This document shows positions 8,147 to 16,483 of a stretch of DNA of 64,000 nucleotides, piece by piece. The stretch's first letter is position 1. Each line of letters opens with the position of its first letter. The notes under the pieces were generated by a model, which was not told the origin of the DNA, did not search any database, and saw nothing but the letters and a program-made list of their open reading frames with translations. The position numbers and the translations under genes are program-made. Source of the stretch: an uncultured Alphaproteobacteria bacterium (lineage in GTDB: Bacteria > Pseudomonadota > Alphaproteobacteria > RF32 > CAG-239); contig CALXTU010000005.1 of assembly GCA_944391495.1 (NCBI GenBank), positions 1 through 64,000 on the forward strand, written 5' to 3'.

Positions 8147-9100
8147 TCAAAACATCTTTTTTTTGCGGAAGAACAAGATAACCAATATCGTCAACAATGC
8201 CGAAACGGCGACCACATACAAAAATCCGAATCTGCTGTCGCTCAACGGCAAACCGACATTCATTCCCCAAAAACTTGCCAGCATCGTCGGAATGGAAAGG
8301 ATAATCGTAATCGCCGCCAGGAATTTCATAACCTGGTTGACATTGTTGTTGATAACCGAGGCAAATCCGTCCATCATGCTTTCCAAAATCGTCCGGTGCA
8401 TATCCACCATCTCAATCGCCTGCTTGTTTTCAATCATAATATCTTCCAGAAAATCAATATCATCTTCCGAAAAATTAATCGGCGGCGTGATATTTTTGGC
8501 GCGCACCGTCCGCAGCAGCTTTTGCAAAACCAGCTGATTATCCTTCAGCGCCGTCGTAAAATAAACCAGCGATTTCTGAATTTCCATCAACTGGAACAAT
8601 TCCTTATTGCTGGTGGTGTTGCGCAGATTATATTCAATGGAATCCGTCTTCCGGTTGATAATTTTGAGATACCGCAAAAAGAACTGCGTTGATTTATACA
8701 AAATACTCAGCATCAGGTCGGTACGATTGCGGGTATCGAAAGTATCCGCCGTCGCCTTGGTAAAAGAACCGATAATCCGATTCTCCCGCGGACACAGCGT
8801 GACAAAATTTTTCGGCGTAAACACCATAGAACACGGCACGGTGTCAAACTGTCCGTCATCATCTAAAAGCGGCAGATTGACAATGACCATAAAATTCTGC
8901 CCCTCATGCTCAATACGCGACCTTTCGTCAATATCCAGCGAGCTCTTCAGGGCATCAACGTCCCAGTTAATCCAGCCGGCGACTTTTTCCAACTCTTCGC
9001 CGCTGGGATTGATCATATTAATCCAGGATCCGGGGTAAAGCTTGTTTTTCTTGAGCTTAATGAGTTTTTTCTGAGCATCTGTTTTACAAACCTTAAACAT
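8147..9100 (-). CDS. corA: CorA-family magnesium/divalent cation channel
   Basis: A 317-residue protein with a long soluble helical N-terminal domain and two C-terminal transmembrane helices. The signature GMN motif ends the first helix (residues 279-281, context FWGMNVGLP). The positively charged C-terminus FFRKKKMF is typical of CorA. A strong GGGAGG site precedes the ATG. It is separated from lspA by about 100 bp and probably has its own promoter. Mg2+, Co2+ or Ni2+ are possible substrates. Confidence 0.93.
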   Translation of the reverse strand: MFKVCKTDAQKKLIKLKKNKLYPGSWINMINPSGEELEKVAGWINWDVDALKSSLDIDERSRIEHEGQNFMVIVNLPLLDDDGQFDTVPCSMVFTPKNFVTLCPRENRIIGSFTKATADTFDTRNRTDLMLSILYKSTQFFLRYLKIINRKTDSIEYNLRNTTSNKELFQLMEIQKSLVYFTTALKDNQLVLQKLLRTVRAKNITPPINFSEDDIDFLEDIMIENKQAIEMVDMHRTILESMMDGFASVINNNVNQVMKFLAAITIILSIPTMLASFWGMNVGLPLSDSRFGFLYVVAVSALLTILVILFFRKKKMF

Positions 9101-9200
9101 AGCCGTCCTCCCTCTTTTAACATCAAGAAAACCAAAAAATTAAATCAAAGGCAACTCCGTTGAACATAAAAAAAGCTTTATCTGGTGCCGATTTCCTTGC

Positions 9201-9222
9201 AAAATCCCTTAAGGGCTTTTGT
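9201..9222 (-). terminator. Probable terminator of tRNA-Leu
   Basis: On the minus strand immediately after the CCA end: AAAAGCCCTTAAGGGATTTT, a short GC stem with a following T-run. Confidence 0.5.
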
Positions 9223-9223
9223 T

Positions 9224-9309
9224 TGGTGCGGCCAAGAAGACTTGAACTTCCACGGGCTTAGCCCATAACGACCTCAACGTTACGCGTCTACCAATTCCGC
9301 CATGGCCGC
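9224..9309 (-). tRNA. tRNA-Leu (anticodon GAG)
   Basis: An 86-nt class II tRNA. The acceptor stem is GCGGCCA/TGGCCGC with an encoded ACCA end, the anticodon stem is TAACG/CGTTA and the loop TTGAGGT gives anticodon GAG (reads CUC/CUU). A variable arm of leucine type (stem GGGCT/AGCCC) is present. Its downstream flank does not show the duplicated tail seen at tRNA-Ser and tRNA-Arg. A weak promoter (TTGATT, 17 bp, TATCTC) lies at 9365-9337. Confidence 0.96.
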
Positions 9310-9440
9310 TTTACAAAACCATTAAAGCTGTCCCTAGAGATAAAGCACAAATCAAAATTAATCAAGCTTTTTTTGCTTATATGAAAAAAATTTTTAATTC
9401 TTATGAAAAAACAAGAGCGCTGCTTAAATTATTAATTACA

Positions 9441-9474
9441 GAAAAAAGCCCCCTGTTTTAAAGGGGGCTTTCTT
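9441..9474 (-). terminator. Terminator of the 221-residue Cys-rich protein gene
   Basis: Minus-strand hairpin AAGCCCCC/GGGGGCTT with loop TTTAAAACA region, followed by a T-run, 17 bp after the stop codon. Confidence 0.85.
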
Positions 9475-9490
9475 GCGAATGAAGCATTCA

Positions 9491-10156
9491 CTAATGTACC
9501 GTTACAGGACCTGATGTAGAAGTGCACGCCATGCATAAAGTGGCACCAAAAGAATTAGTGCACTCTTCTTTGGTTCCGCAGCGGTAGCAGGCGCCGTCGC
9601 TGCCTGTAACACCGGTTGATTTCATGCCATATTTGCAGGCGGCGGGAGGGCAAGCGGCGGCTGTGAAATATCCAGCGTTTATTGTAGCACAGGTTTTTTT
9701 GCTTGGTGTTGGATCTGCAACAGAGGGTCTTTCTGTACATTTACAGTATTGTTTCTTTATGGTTGTTACGCCACACATCATTTTAACTGTATTACCAGTA
9801 CACCTCAGAAGGGCTTTGCAATCTATGTATCCATCATCAATGCACTCCCGTGCTTCGGCGCTGAAAGTACACTTATGATATGAATCGTTATACGGACAAG
9901 GTGTTTCTTCATATCCGGTTCCGCAACTTTTGGTGCTGGAATATCCGGCCTGTTTGCATTTGTAGATGCTTGAATTACAATATACGGCGTTTGTATCAAA
10001 GGGGCAATGCAGCATGGTTTCGCCGCTGCAATCGGCCTTCGTCATGACATAGCCCAACTCACTGCAAGTGGGTGGCACCGCGCAGTCAATGGCAGCTAAA
10101 GCTGACCCGCCCAATCCGATTAACGCCGCCCCGGCCATTAATAAATATTTCCTCAT
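9491..10156 (-). CDS. Secreted cysteine-rich protein, 221 residues
   Basis: Not a family I can name. A signal peptide (cleavage near ALA/AID, residue 22) is followed by about 200 residues with 23 cysteines. The N-terminal part repeats a module of about 38 residues: C..LGY, then C.G, then CPFD or CPY.D, then YC/KC. The C-terminal part has the block STGVTGSDGACYRCGTKEEC, almost identical to that in the divergent paralogue at 10359. An even cysteine-rich pattern suggests a disulfide-stabilised extracytoplasmic protein. RBS AAAAGGAG precedes the ATG. Confidence 0.85.
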   Translation of the reverse strand: MRKYLLMAGAALIGLGGSALAAIDCAVPPTCSELGYVMTKADCSGETMLHCPFDTNAVYCNSSIYKCKQAGYSSTKSCGTGYEETPCPYNDSYHKCTFSAEARECIDDGYIDCKALLRCTGNTVKMMCGVTTIKKQYCKCTERPSVADPTPSKKTCATINAGYFTAAACPPAACKYGMKSTGVTGSDGACYRCGTKEECTNSFGATLCMACTSTSGPVTVH

Positions 10157-10180
10157 CGCTTTTCTCCTTTTCTCTGCTGC

Positions 10181-10322
10181 AGCAAAACGTTCCTTTTTTT
10201 GCCGCCATTAAATATAGTATATCAGACATTGGTTAAAAAAGCAATAATTTCGTTTTTACAAATCTTTATCAAAATCTGCTCCGCTTCTTTGAATTAATGC
10301 AGCAAAACGTTCGTTTTTTTGC
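10181..10322. repeat. Pair of GCAGCAAAACGTTC quasi-palindromes in the divergent promoter region
   Basis: The motif GCAGCAAAACGTTCnTTTTTTTGC occurs at 10181-10203 and at 10299-10322, the same orientation both times, flanking the 100-bp core between the two divergent Cys-rich genes. Each copy is itself a quasi-palindrome (GCAAAA ... TTTTTTGC), so it could be an operator or a part of both 5' leaders. The function is not known. Confidence 0.5.
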
Positions 10323-10357
10323 ACTGCCGCTACCCGGAAACAAAAAGGAGTTTGTCA
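10321..10357 (+). repeat. Shared 37-bp leader, copy 1
   Basis: The 37 bases directly upstream of the ATG, including the RBS AAAAAGGAG, match 62113-62149 at all but about three positions. The downstream coding sequences are unrelated, so the leader, not the protein, is conserved. Confidence 0.8.
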
Positions 10358-10358
10358 G

Positions 10359-10859
10359 ATGAAAAAACTTATTTTATCCTGCAGCTTATTAGCTTTAACC
10401 ATGCCGGCCTACGCTGCCTTGGATTGTGATGTACTGCCGACTTGTGAAAAACTCGGCTATGCTTATTCCGAAGAAAATTGCGAGGGACAACCGACGCTTA
10501 AATGTCCGTTTGACGATACGATGTTATATTGCCCCGAACCAATCAGTCCTGCCGAAAAATGCCTGGCTGAGGGATATTTCAAAGGGGTTTTATGTATTAT
10601 CAGTCTAGGTCAACTCGAAGAATCTTGTCCGTATGATGACGACTATGGCAAATGTGTTCAATACAGCTGCTCTGAAATCAACCGCTCATATTTTTCCGGT
10701 TATGAATGTTCATGTACATACGGTGCCTTATCCACCGGAATAACCGGTTCGGACGGCACATGCTATCGATGCGGTACCAAAACAGAATGTAAGGTTGAGG
10801 ATGATAATCCAAATGACAATCAACTCCCCCTCTCGCCATGTCGCATGTGTAAATTCTGA
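10359..10859 (+). CDS. Secreted cysteine-rich protein, 166 residues (paralogue)
   Basis: Divergently transcribed paralogue of the gene at 9491-10156. Signal peptide cleaved near AYA/ALD (residue 19), then about 147 residues with 17 cysteines. The N-terminal module CDVLPTCEKLGY ... CPFDDTMLYC and the block STGITGSDGTCYRCGTKTEC are shared with the paralogue; a central segment of the longer protein is missing. The gene starts behind the repeated 37-bp leader with RBS AAGGAG and ends at a strong terminator. Function unknown; I infer an envelope or secreted role from the signal peptide and cysteines. Confidence 0.85.
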   Translation: MKKLILSCSLLALTMPAYAALDCDVLPTCEKLGYAYSEENCEGQPTLKCPFDDTMLYCPEPISPAEKCLAEGYFKGVLCIISLGQLEESCPYDDDYGKCVQYSCSEINRSYFSGYECSCTYGALSTGITGSDGTCYRCGTKTECKVEDDNPNDNQLPLSPCRMCKF

Positions 10860-10875
10860 ATTTTCACCACACTGT

Positions 10876-10908
10876 AAAAAAATGCTGCTTGTACAAGCAG
10901 CATTTTTT
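10876..10908. terminator. Bidirectional terminator between the convergent Cys-rich gene and ppiD
   Basis: A-run, stem ATGCTGCTTG/CAAGCAGCAT, T-run: works in both directions. The same hairpin with its A and T tails occurs at 16402-16433. Confidence 0.92.
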
Positions 10909-10912
10909 CAGA

Positions 10913-12796
10913 TTAATTTTCCAGACCAAGCAGGCGGTATTTTACCCGGACGTCCATTGTCCTGGCATAGGCATTAATCAATGCGGCGGCTGCATTTTGC
11001 TCAAGGTCTTTGCGCATATGTGTATTGGCCGCTTCCAACTGCTGCGGGTTGTCTTCGGCATCATGATTGATCACCCGGAGAGGCGAAACAATGGTGGTGA
11101 TGCCGCCGGAAGACAAAACGGCATAGCCGCCGGTTGCGGTCTGAAACGCCTCAACCGCCTGCGCCGAATTCAGTTTGGCAAAGGTTTCGCCTTTTTTCAG
11201 CGGCGGCGTGGTCTTCAGACGCAGATTGAAGCGTTTGGCGATGTCGGCCAGATTTTCGCCGCTGTCCAGATCGGCAACAACGTCATTGACGATTTCCTGT
11301 GCAATGGCCGATTTTTCGTTCTCGGTCCAGATTTTGATGATTTCCGGTTTGACTTCGTCAATATTTTTGAGCCGGGCATCTTCAATTCTGTCAACCGCGG
11401 CCAAGACGAATCCGTTTTCGGTCTCAATGGTCTGCGATACCTCATTTTCGTTATAAGAAAAAGCCGTATCCAGAAAATCGGCCGAAGTAACCAGATCAGC
11501 ATAGGTCTTGTTGTTGAGAGAAGTGTAGCTTCCGTCTTCTTTCAGACCTTTGACCGAAAGAATTTTGGCGTCATATTCCTTGGCAATGGTTTTCAGATCA
11601 GCGCCGGCGCCGATTTTATCCTCAATGACGGTCATGATTTCCAAAGCCTCATCATAAGCGCGCTCCTGACGCAGCAGGCTGATAATTTTATCTTTAACCG
11701 CGGCCAAAGAAGTTTCCTTTTTCGGCGTAACGGCAATAACTTTAAGAATATGCCAGCCGAATTCGGAGTTCAACGGACCGACGACATCGTTTAATTTGGC
11801 GTCAAATACCTCGGTTGCCAGTTCCGGCAACAGCGAATCGGCCGTAACTTCTCCTAAAGCCGTCGTTTCTTTATCCTGGCCGGCTTTATCGGCGGCAACC
11901 TGATAAAAATCGCTGCCGCTTTGCAGAAGTTTGTATGCCGCTTCAGCCTCTGCCTCGTTATCAAACACCATTTGCAGGACTTCGCGTTTTTCCGGAATGA
12001 CATAATCGGCAATGTTGTCCTGATAGAAAGCCTTGATTTCGTCATCTGAAGGCGTGATGTTGCGAGTCAGATCGGCTATTTTGAGTTCAATGAACGAAAC
12101 ATCGCGCTTTTCGGCCTCTTCAAACTGCGGGGCAAAGTCCTCGTAATATTGCTCAATTTCTTCGTCGGAAATATCGCGGTCTATTTTGAGGCTGGCCGGA
12201 TTGACGGAGATGTAGTCAAAAATCTTCTGCTGATTTTCAATCCGGGTGATGTAGCGGTTCATAAACTGCGGGAAAATGATGCCTTCAACCGGCGATGAAA
12301 CCAGGTGGCGGCTTAAAATGCTCTGACGGAGATCATTGATATATTCCTGCTCGCTCATATCAAAGTATGACAGCTGCCGGCGCAAAAGTTCCGGGCTGAA
12401 ACGGCCGGAAGCGTCCATAAATTCGGGCTGGGAGGAAATAATCTGCTGGATAAGCTCGTCGGAAATGCTGACGTTTTCTTTTTGTGCCTCACGGGCAATA
12501 ATCATATCGGTCAGGTTTTGTTTGACCAGTCCGGCCAAAATATCTTTGCGCATTTCGTCGTCAACGGTTACGGCATCGCCGAACATGTTTTGGGTTTTGC
12601 GGATATTTTCCTGCAGTTTGACGTTCATTTCGTCCTGCAGTATTTCCATATTGTCTACCTTGATGACGGCGCGGTTCTTGCCGGCAGAGCTGACATAGCC
12701 GGAAATTCCGAACAGCGACATAAAGCTTAAGGCCGTCAGTGCCAAAATGGCTTTGGTGAGCCATGAATTTTGGTATTTTCTGATTTTGCTGATCAT
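10913..12796 (-). CDS. ppiD: Peptidyl-prolyl isomerase PpiD/SurA-N type chaperone
   Basis: A 627-residue inner-membrane-anchored periplasmic folding factor. One N-terminal transmembrane helix (about 15-33), a SurA-N-like helical region, a parvulin domain near residues 255-355 (blocks PEKREVLQMVFD, FGWHILKVIAVTP) and a long C-terminal region. PpiD acts near the Sec translocon on newly exported proteins. It is divergent from tpiA-secG-pyrG, a usual alphaproteobacterial neighbourhood. Confidence 0.92.
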   Translation of the reverse strand: MISKIRKYQNSWLTKAILALTALSFMSLFGISGYVSSAGKNRAVIKVDNMEILQDEMNVKLQENIRKTQNMFGDAVTVDDEMRKDILAGLVKQNLTDMIIAREAQKENVSISDELIQQIISSQPEFMDASGRFSPELLRRQLSYFDMSEQEYINDLRQSILSRHLVSSPVEGIIFPQFMNRYITRIENQQKIFDYISVNPASLKIDRDISDEEIEQYYEDFAPQFEEAEKRDVSFIELKIADLTRNITPSDDEIKAFYQDNIADYVIPEKREVLQMVFDNEAEAEAAYKLLQSGSDFYQVAADKAGQDKETTALGEVTADSLLPELATEVFDAKLNDVVGPLNSEFGWHILKVIAVTPKKETSLAAVKDKIISLLRQERAYDEALEIMTVIEDKIGAGADLKTIAKEYDAKILSVKGLKEDGSYTSLNNKTYADLVTSADFLDTAFSYNENEVSQTIETENGFVLAAVDRIEDARLKNIDEVKPEIIKIWTENEKSAIAQEIVNDVVADLDSGENLADIAKRFNLRLKTTPPLKKGETFAKLNSAQAVEAFQTATGGYAVLSSGGITTIVSPLRVINHDAEDNPQQLEAANTHMRKDLEQNAAAALINAYARTMDVRVKYRLLGLEN

Positions 12797-12955
12797 TTTA
12801 TTCTTATCCCTAAATGCAAAAATACTTATAATTGCTGCTGATTATAATCATTTTATTATTTTATACAACTACTCAAATATTGGTGTTGAAAAGTTTTTCC
12901 GACTATGCTAGAAAAAGGATAATTTGTAACGTCCAAATACGGAAGGATTTTGAAA

Positions 12956-13714
12956 ATGGCTCGAAAAATGATGATTGCCGGAAACTGGAAAATGAACGGA
13001 TTGTCCGCAGACGGCGCCGCTTTGGCCAAGGATGTTGCCTTGGCGGTTAAGGCCAAAAAAAGAACTTGCGAATTTGTGGTTTGTCCGCCGTTTACAATTC
13101 TGGCGGTTGTTAAAAAAGCTTTGCGCGGCGCCAAGGTTGCTTTGGGCGCGCAGGACTGCCATTTTGACGAAAAAGGCGCTCATACCGGTGATATCAGTCC
13201 GCTGATGCTGACGGACGCAGGGTGTTCTTATGTTATTTTGGGACATTCGGAACGCCGTGCCGACCACGGCGAAAGCAATGCTCTGATCTGCCGCAAAGCC
13301 GAGGCGGCGCATAAGGCCGGTTTGAAAACGATTATCTGCATCGGCGAAACGCTGGGGCAGCGCGAGGCCGGCGAAACGATTGACGTTTGCTCCAAACAGA
13401 TTCTCGGTTCGGTTCCGGACAGCGCGACGGCGGCCGACACGGTGATTGCTTATGAGCCGGTCTGGGCCATCGGCACCGGAAAGACGCCGACGGCACAAGA
13501 TGTTGAAGACGTCCATATGGCGGTGCGTAAAGTTTTGGCTAAAAAGCTCGGCAAAGCCCAGGCCAATAAAATGCGCATTTTGTACGGCGGATCGGTAAAA
13601 CCGGGCAACGCCAAAGAGCTGCTCGGACTGCCGGATGTTGACGGCGCGCTGGTCGGCGGTGCCAGTCTGAAGGCGGCTGATTTTATGGCAATTGCCGATA
13701 ATGCCGGCTGCTAA
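12956..13714 (+). CDS. tpiA: Triosephosphate isomerase
   Basis: Interconverts dihydroxyacetone phosphate and glyceraldehyde 3-phosphate. A 252-residue (beta/alpha)8 enzyme with the N-terminal AGNWKMNG (N10, K12), the catalytic His in GHSERR, the catalytic Glu in [13 protein letters not shown] and the phosphate loop GGSVKPGN. I start it at the ATG 12956, nine bases after GGAAGG (12941-12946); a TTG six bases earlier is in frame but too close to the RBS. First gene of tpiA-secG-pyrG. Confidence 0.97.
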   Translation: MARKMMIAGNWKMNGLSADGAALAKDVALAVKAKKRTCEFVVCPPFTILAVVKKALRGAKVALGAQDCHFDEKGAHTGDISPLMLTDAGCSYVILGHSERRADHGESNALICRKAEAAHKAGLKTIICIGETLGQREAGETIDVCSKQILGSVPDSATAADTVIAYEPVWAIGTGKTPTAQDVEDVHMAVRKVLAKKLGKAQANKMRILYGGSVKPGNAKELLGLPDVDGALVGGASLKAADFMAIADNAGC

Positions 13715-13744
13715 AATATGGATTTTTGAGAAAAGGAAGAAAAA

Positions 13745-14077
13745 ATGGGAACAGTTTTATTGGTTATTCACCTGCTGGTATGTATTTTGCTGGTGGCCTG
13801 TATTTTGATGCAGCGCTCGACCGGCGGCGCGCTTGACGGTTTGGGCGGCGGCTCCGGCGCTTCAAACTTTTTGAGCGTACGCGGCACCGGAAACCTTTTG
13901 ACCCGGACAACGGCGATATTGGCAACGTTGTTGTTTGTCACCAGTATTTCGTTGGCATTGTATTACCGTGGTGAGGCCAAACCCCGGGAATCGCTGATTG
14001 ACAAGGCGGCGGCCGAACAAACGGTTCCGGCGGCTCCGGCAGCGGAAACACCGGAAGTTCCGACGGCGGAAAAATAA
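13745..14077 (+). CDS. secG: Preprotein translocase subunit SecG
   Basis: A 110-residue accessory subunit of the SecYEG channel. Two transmembrane helices (about 3-23 and 55-75) flank the conserved cytoplasmic loop LMQRSTGGALDGLGGGSGASNF-like region, and the C-terminal tail is rich in Ala, Pro and Glu. RBS AAGGAAG. It lies 30 bp after tpiA and before pyrG, the common order in alphaproteobacteria. Confidence 0.95.
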   Translation: MGTVLLVIHLLVCILLVACILMQRSTGGALDGLGGGSGASNFLSVRGTGNLLTRTTAILATLLFVTSISLALYYRGEAKPRESLIDKAAAEQTVPAAPAAETPEVPTAEK

Positions 14078-14099
14078 ATGTTGCGGAAGCTGAAATGAT

Positions 14100-14146
14100 A
14101 CGGAGGCATCTTCTCAAAAAAGGGAAGGTGCCTCCATCACTTTTAC
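14100..14146 (+). terminator. Hairpin between secG and pyrG (possible attenuator/terminator)
   Basis: Stem GGAGGCA(C)CTTC-like, formed by CGGAGGCATCTTCTC and GGGAAGGTGCCTCC around an A-rich loop. The following T-run is weak (ATCACTTTTAC), so it could equally be a read-through or processing hairpin. Confidence 0.4.
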
Positions 14147-14171
14147 AAATCATGGGATAAGGGATAACAAA

Positions 14172-15809
14172 ATGTCTGAAAATACAAAATTCGTTTTTAT
14201 AACCGGCGGCGTAGTTTCTTCATTGGGCAAAGGACTGGCCTCTGCCTCGCTGGCGTCTATTTTGCAGGCGCGCGGTTTTAAGGTCAGGATGCGCAAGCTT
14301 GATCCGTATCTGAACGTTGATCCGGGAACCATGAGCCCGTATCAGCACGGCGAAGTTTTTGTTACCGACGACGGCGCGGAAACGGATTTGGACCTCGGGC
14401 ATTACGAGCGGTTTTCCGGTGTACCGTGCCATAAGACCGACAGCGTTACCACCGGCAAAATCTATCAGCGGGTGATTGACAAAGAACGCCATGGTGATTA
14501 TCTGGGCGCGACGATACAGGTTATTCCCCATGTGACCAACGAGATTAAGAATTTTATTTTGTCGGATATCAGCGACGAGGATTTTGTGTTGTGCGAGATC
14601 GGCGGCACGGTCGGCGATATTGAAGGACAGCCCTATCTGGAAGCTATTCGGCAGGTGGCTTATGAACTGGGGCGCGAACGCTCAATGTTTATTCATGTGA
14701 CGCTGCTGCCGTATATTCCGACGGCCGGCGAGCTTAAAACCAAGCCGACCCAGCACTCGGTTAAGAAACTGCAGGAATACGGAATTCAGCCGGATATGCT
14801 TTTGTGTCGTTCGCAGATGCCCATTCCGCAGAATGAAAAACGCAAGATAGCACTGTTTTGCAATATTCGCGAAGAAAACGTCATTACGGCGCTGGACGTC
14901 AGCAGTATTTATCAGGTGCCGATTGCTTATTCGCGCGAGGGAATGGACAAAGGCGTCTGCCGGCATTTCGGCATTGCCTGCGACAATGACGCCGATTTGA
15001 GCAAATGGGAAGATATTTTGGAAAAAATCCGCCATCCGGAAGGAGAGGTCAGAATCGCGGTGGTCGGCAAATATACTAAACTTCTGGAGGCCTATAAGTC
15101 TTTGAACGAGGCTTTGACGCACGGCGGTATTGCCAACAAATATAAAGTTAAAATCAAATGGGTTGATTCCGAGCTTTTGGAAACGGAAGGCGCCGATGAA
15201 TATTTGAACGACATAAGCGGTATTCTGGTTCCGGGAGGCTTCGGCCAGCGCGGTACGGAGGGAAAAATTGCGGCAATCCGTTATGCTAGAGAGCATAAAA
15301 TTCCGTTTTTGGGCATTTGCCTCGGTATGCAGATGGCTGTGATTGAAACCATGCGCAATGTGGCGGGTATCAAAAATGCCGGCACAACAGAATTTGATCC
15401 GGACTGCGAGCCGGTTATCGGTCTGATGACCGAATGGGATAAGGAAGGTGCCAAAGAAATCCGCCACAAAGACGGGGATTTGGGCGGGACAATGCGGCTC
15501 GGTGCTTATGAATGTGTGCTGGTGCCGAATTCTCTGACCGCCAAAATTTACGGCAAAGAGAGAATATCCGAACGTCATCGCCACAGATACGAACTGAATA
15601 TGAGGTATGAAGAAACGCTGCGGCGTTCGGGTATGGATATCGTCGGTAAATCGCCGGACGGAAAATTGCCGGAGATTGTTGAAATCAAAGATCATCCGTG
15701 GTTTATCGGCGTGCAGTTTCATCCAGAGCTGAAGTCGCGTCCGTTTGATCCGGCGCCGTTATTTGTTTCTTTTGTTAAAGCAGCTATTGACAAAAGCCGG
15801 TTGATTTAA
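14172..15809 (+). CDS. pyrG: CTP synthase
   Basis: Makes CTP from UTP, ATP and glutamine. The 545-residue protein has the N-terminal synthetase domain ([39 protein letters not shown] region) and a C-terminal class I glutamine amidotransferase domain with the nucleophile Cys in GICLGMQ and the His-Glu pair in QFHPE. Full length and complete active sites. Third gene of the tpiA-secG-pyrG cluster, with RBS AAGGGATAA. Confidence 0.97.
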   Translation: MSENTKFVFITGGVVSSLGKGLASASLASILQARGFKVRMRKLDPYLNVDPGTMSPYQHGEVFVTDDGAETDLDLGHYERFSGVPCHKTDSVTTGKIYQRVIDKERHGDYLGATIQVIPHVTNEIKNFILSDISDEDFVLCEIGGTVGDIEGQPYLEAIRQVAYELGRERSMFIHVTLLPYIPTAGELKTKPTQHSVKKLQEYGIQPDMLLCRSQMPIPQNEKRKIALFCNIREENVITALDVSSIYQVPIAYSREGMDKGVCRHFGIACDNDADLSKWEDILEKIRHPEGEVRIAVVGKYTKLLEAYKSLNEALTHGGIANKYKVKIKWVDSELLETEGADEYLNDISGILVPGGFGQRGTEGKIAAIRYAREHKIPFLGICLGMQMAVIETMRNVAGIKNAGTTEFDPDCEPVIGLMTEWDKEGAKEIRHKDGDLGGTMRLGAYECVLVPNSLTAKIYGKERISERHRHRYELNMRYEETLRRSGMDIVGKSPDGKLPEIVEIKDHPWFIGVQFHPELKSRPFDPAPLFVSFVKAAIDKSRLI

Positions 15810-15854
15810 TACATAGGTTACAACTAATATTTAATATAAGCAAAGAAAGAACCG

Positions 15855-16403
15855 ATGAAAAAGTTATTTGCCTGCACGTTTGCATTGTGGCTGACGGCCG
15901 GGACGGCCGCTGCCGGCTGGCTTGAAGACTGGGGCAGACAAACCTGGGAAGAAGCCAAATATGTGTGGCGCTCCGATCATTATGATATGTATGTGCCGCT
16001 GTATGCCTGGCACAACCGGCTGGCGTATGATGACGAGCATATTGCCAAATATAATGAAAATGCATTCGGCTTCGGGCTGGGCAAATCGGTTTATGACGAG
16101 GCCGGCAACTGGTACGGGTTGTATGCCTTTGCGTTTAAGGATTCCAATTATGAGCTGGAAACGGTGGCCGGTTTTGCGTATCAGAAAAACTGGAGTCTGG
16201 ATCCGGACGGCAACTGGAAAGCGGGAATCGGCTACACCATCGGCATGACCCAGCGTGAGGAATATGCCTATATTCCGATACCGATGCCGCTGCCGATTGC
16301 CGGAATCGAATATAAGCGTCTGGCACTGCAGACGGCATATGTGCCGGGGCTGAAGAATTTCGGCAATGTGATGCTTTTTTGGCTGAGATTTAATCTGGAT
16401 TAA
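15855..16403 (+). CDS. pagP: Lipid A palmitoyltransferase PagP
   Basis: Outer-membrane beta-barrel enzyme that transfers palmitate from phospholipid to lipid A. Signal peptide 1-20. The catalytic residues are H53, D96 and S97, which become H33, D76 and S77 in the mature protein, exactly the E. coli PagP numbering. Characteristic blocks are HYDMYVPLYAWHNRLAY, GNWYGLYAFAFKDS and the end GNVMLFWLRFNLD. Total 182 residues, the normal length. Monocistronic between pyrG and a terminator. PagP in enteric bacteria protects against host peptides; the same role here is inference. Confidence 0.95.
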   Translation: MKKLFACTFALWLTAGTAAAGWLEDWGRQTWEEAKYVWRSDHYDMYVPLYAWHNRLAYDDEHIAKYNENAFGFGLGKSVYDEAGNWYGLYAFAFKDSNYELETVAGFAYQKNWSLDPDGNWKAGIGYTIGMTQREEYAYIPIPMPLPIAGIEYKRLALQTAYVPGLKNFGNVMLFWLRFNLD

Positions 16404-16433
16404 AAAATGCTGCTTGTACAAGCAGCATTTTTT
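16402..16433. terminator. Bidirectional terminator after pagP
   Basis: A-run, stem ATGCTGCTTG/CAAGCAGCAT and T-run, the same as the hairpin at 10876-10908. Confidence 0.92.
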
Positions 16434-16439
16434 GTAACA

Positions 16440-16463
16440 AGAAAACTACCGGCTAGGCCGGTG
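16440..16463 (-). terminator. Terminator of the DUF5131 gene
   Basis: Minus-strand stem ACCGGC, loop CTA, GCCGGT followed by AGTTTTC, 21 bp beyond the stop codon. Confidence 0.6.
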
Positions 16464-16483
16464 GGTCCCTTTTTCTTTGCCGA

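Noticed and set aside
9224..9309. Tail duplication also at tRNA-Leu and tRNA-Met
   Set aside because: Their downstream flanks contain only simple terminators, no tail copy and no inverted tail.
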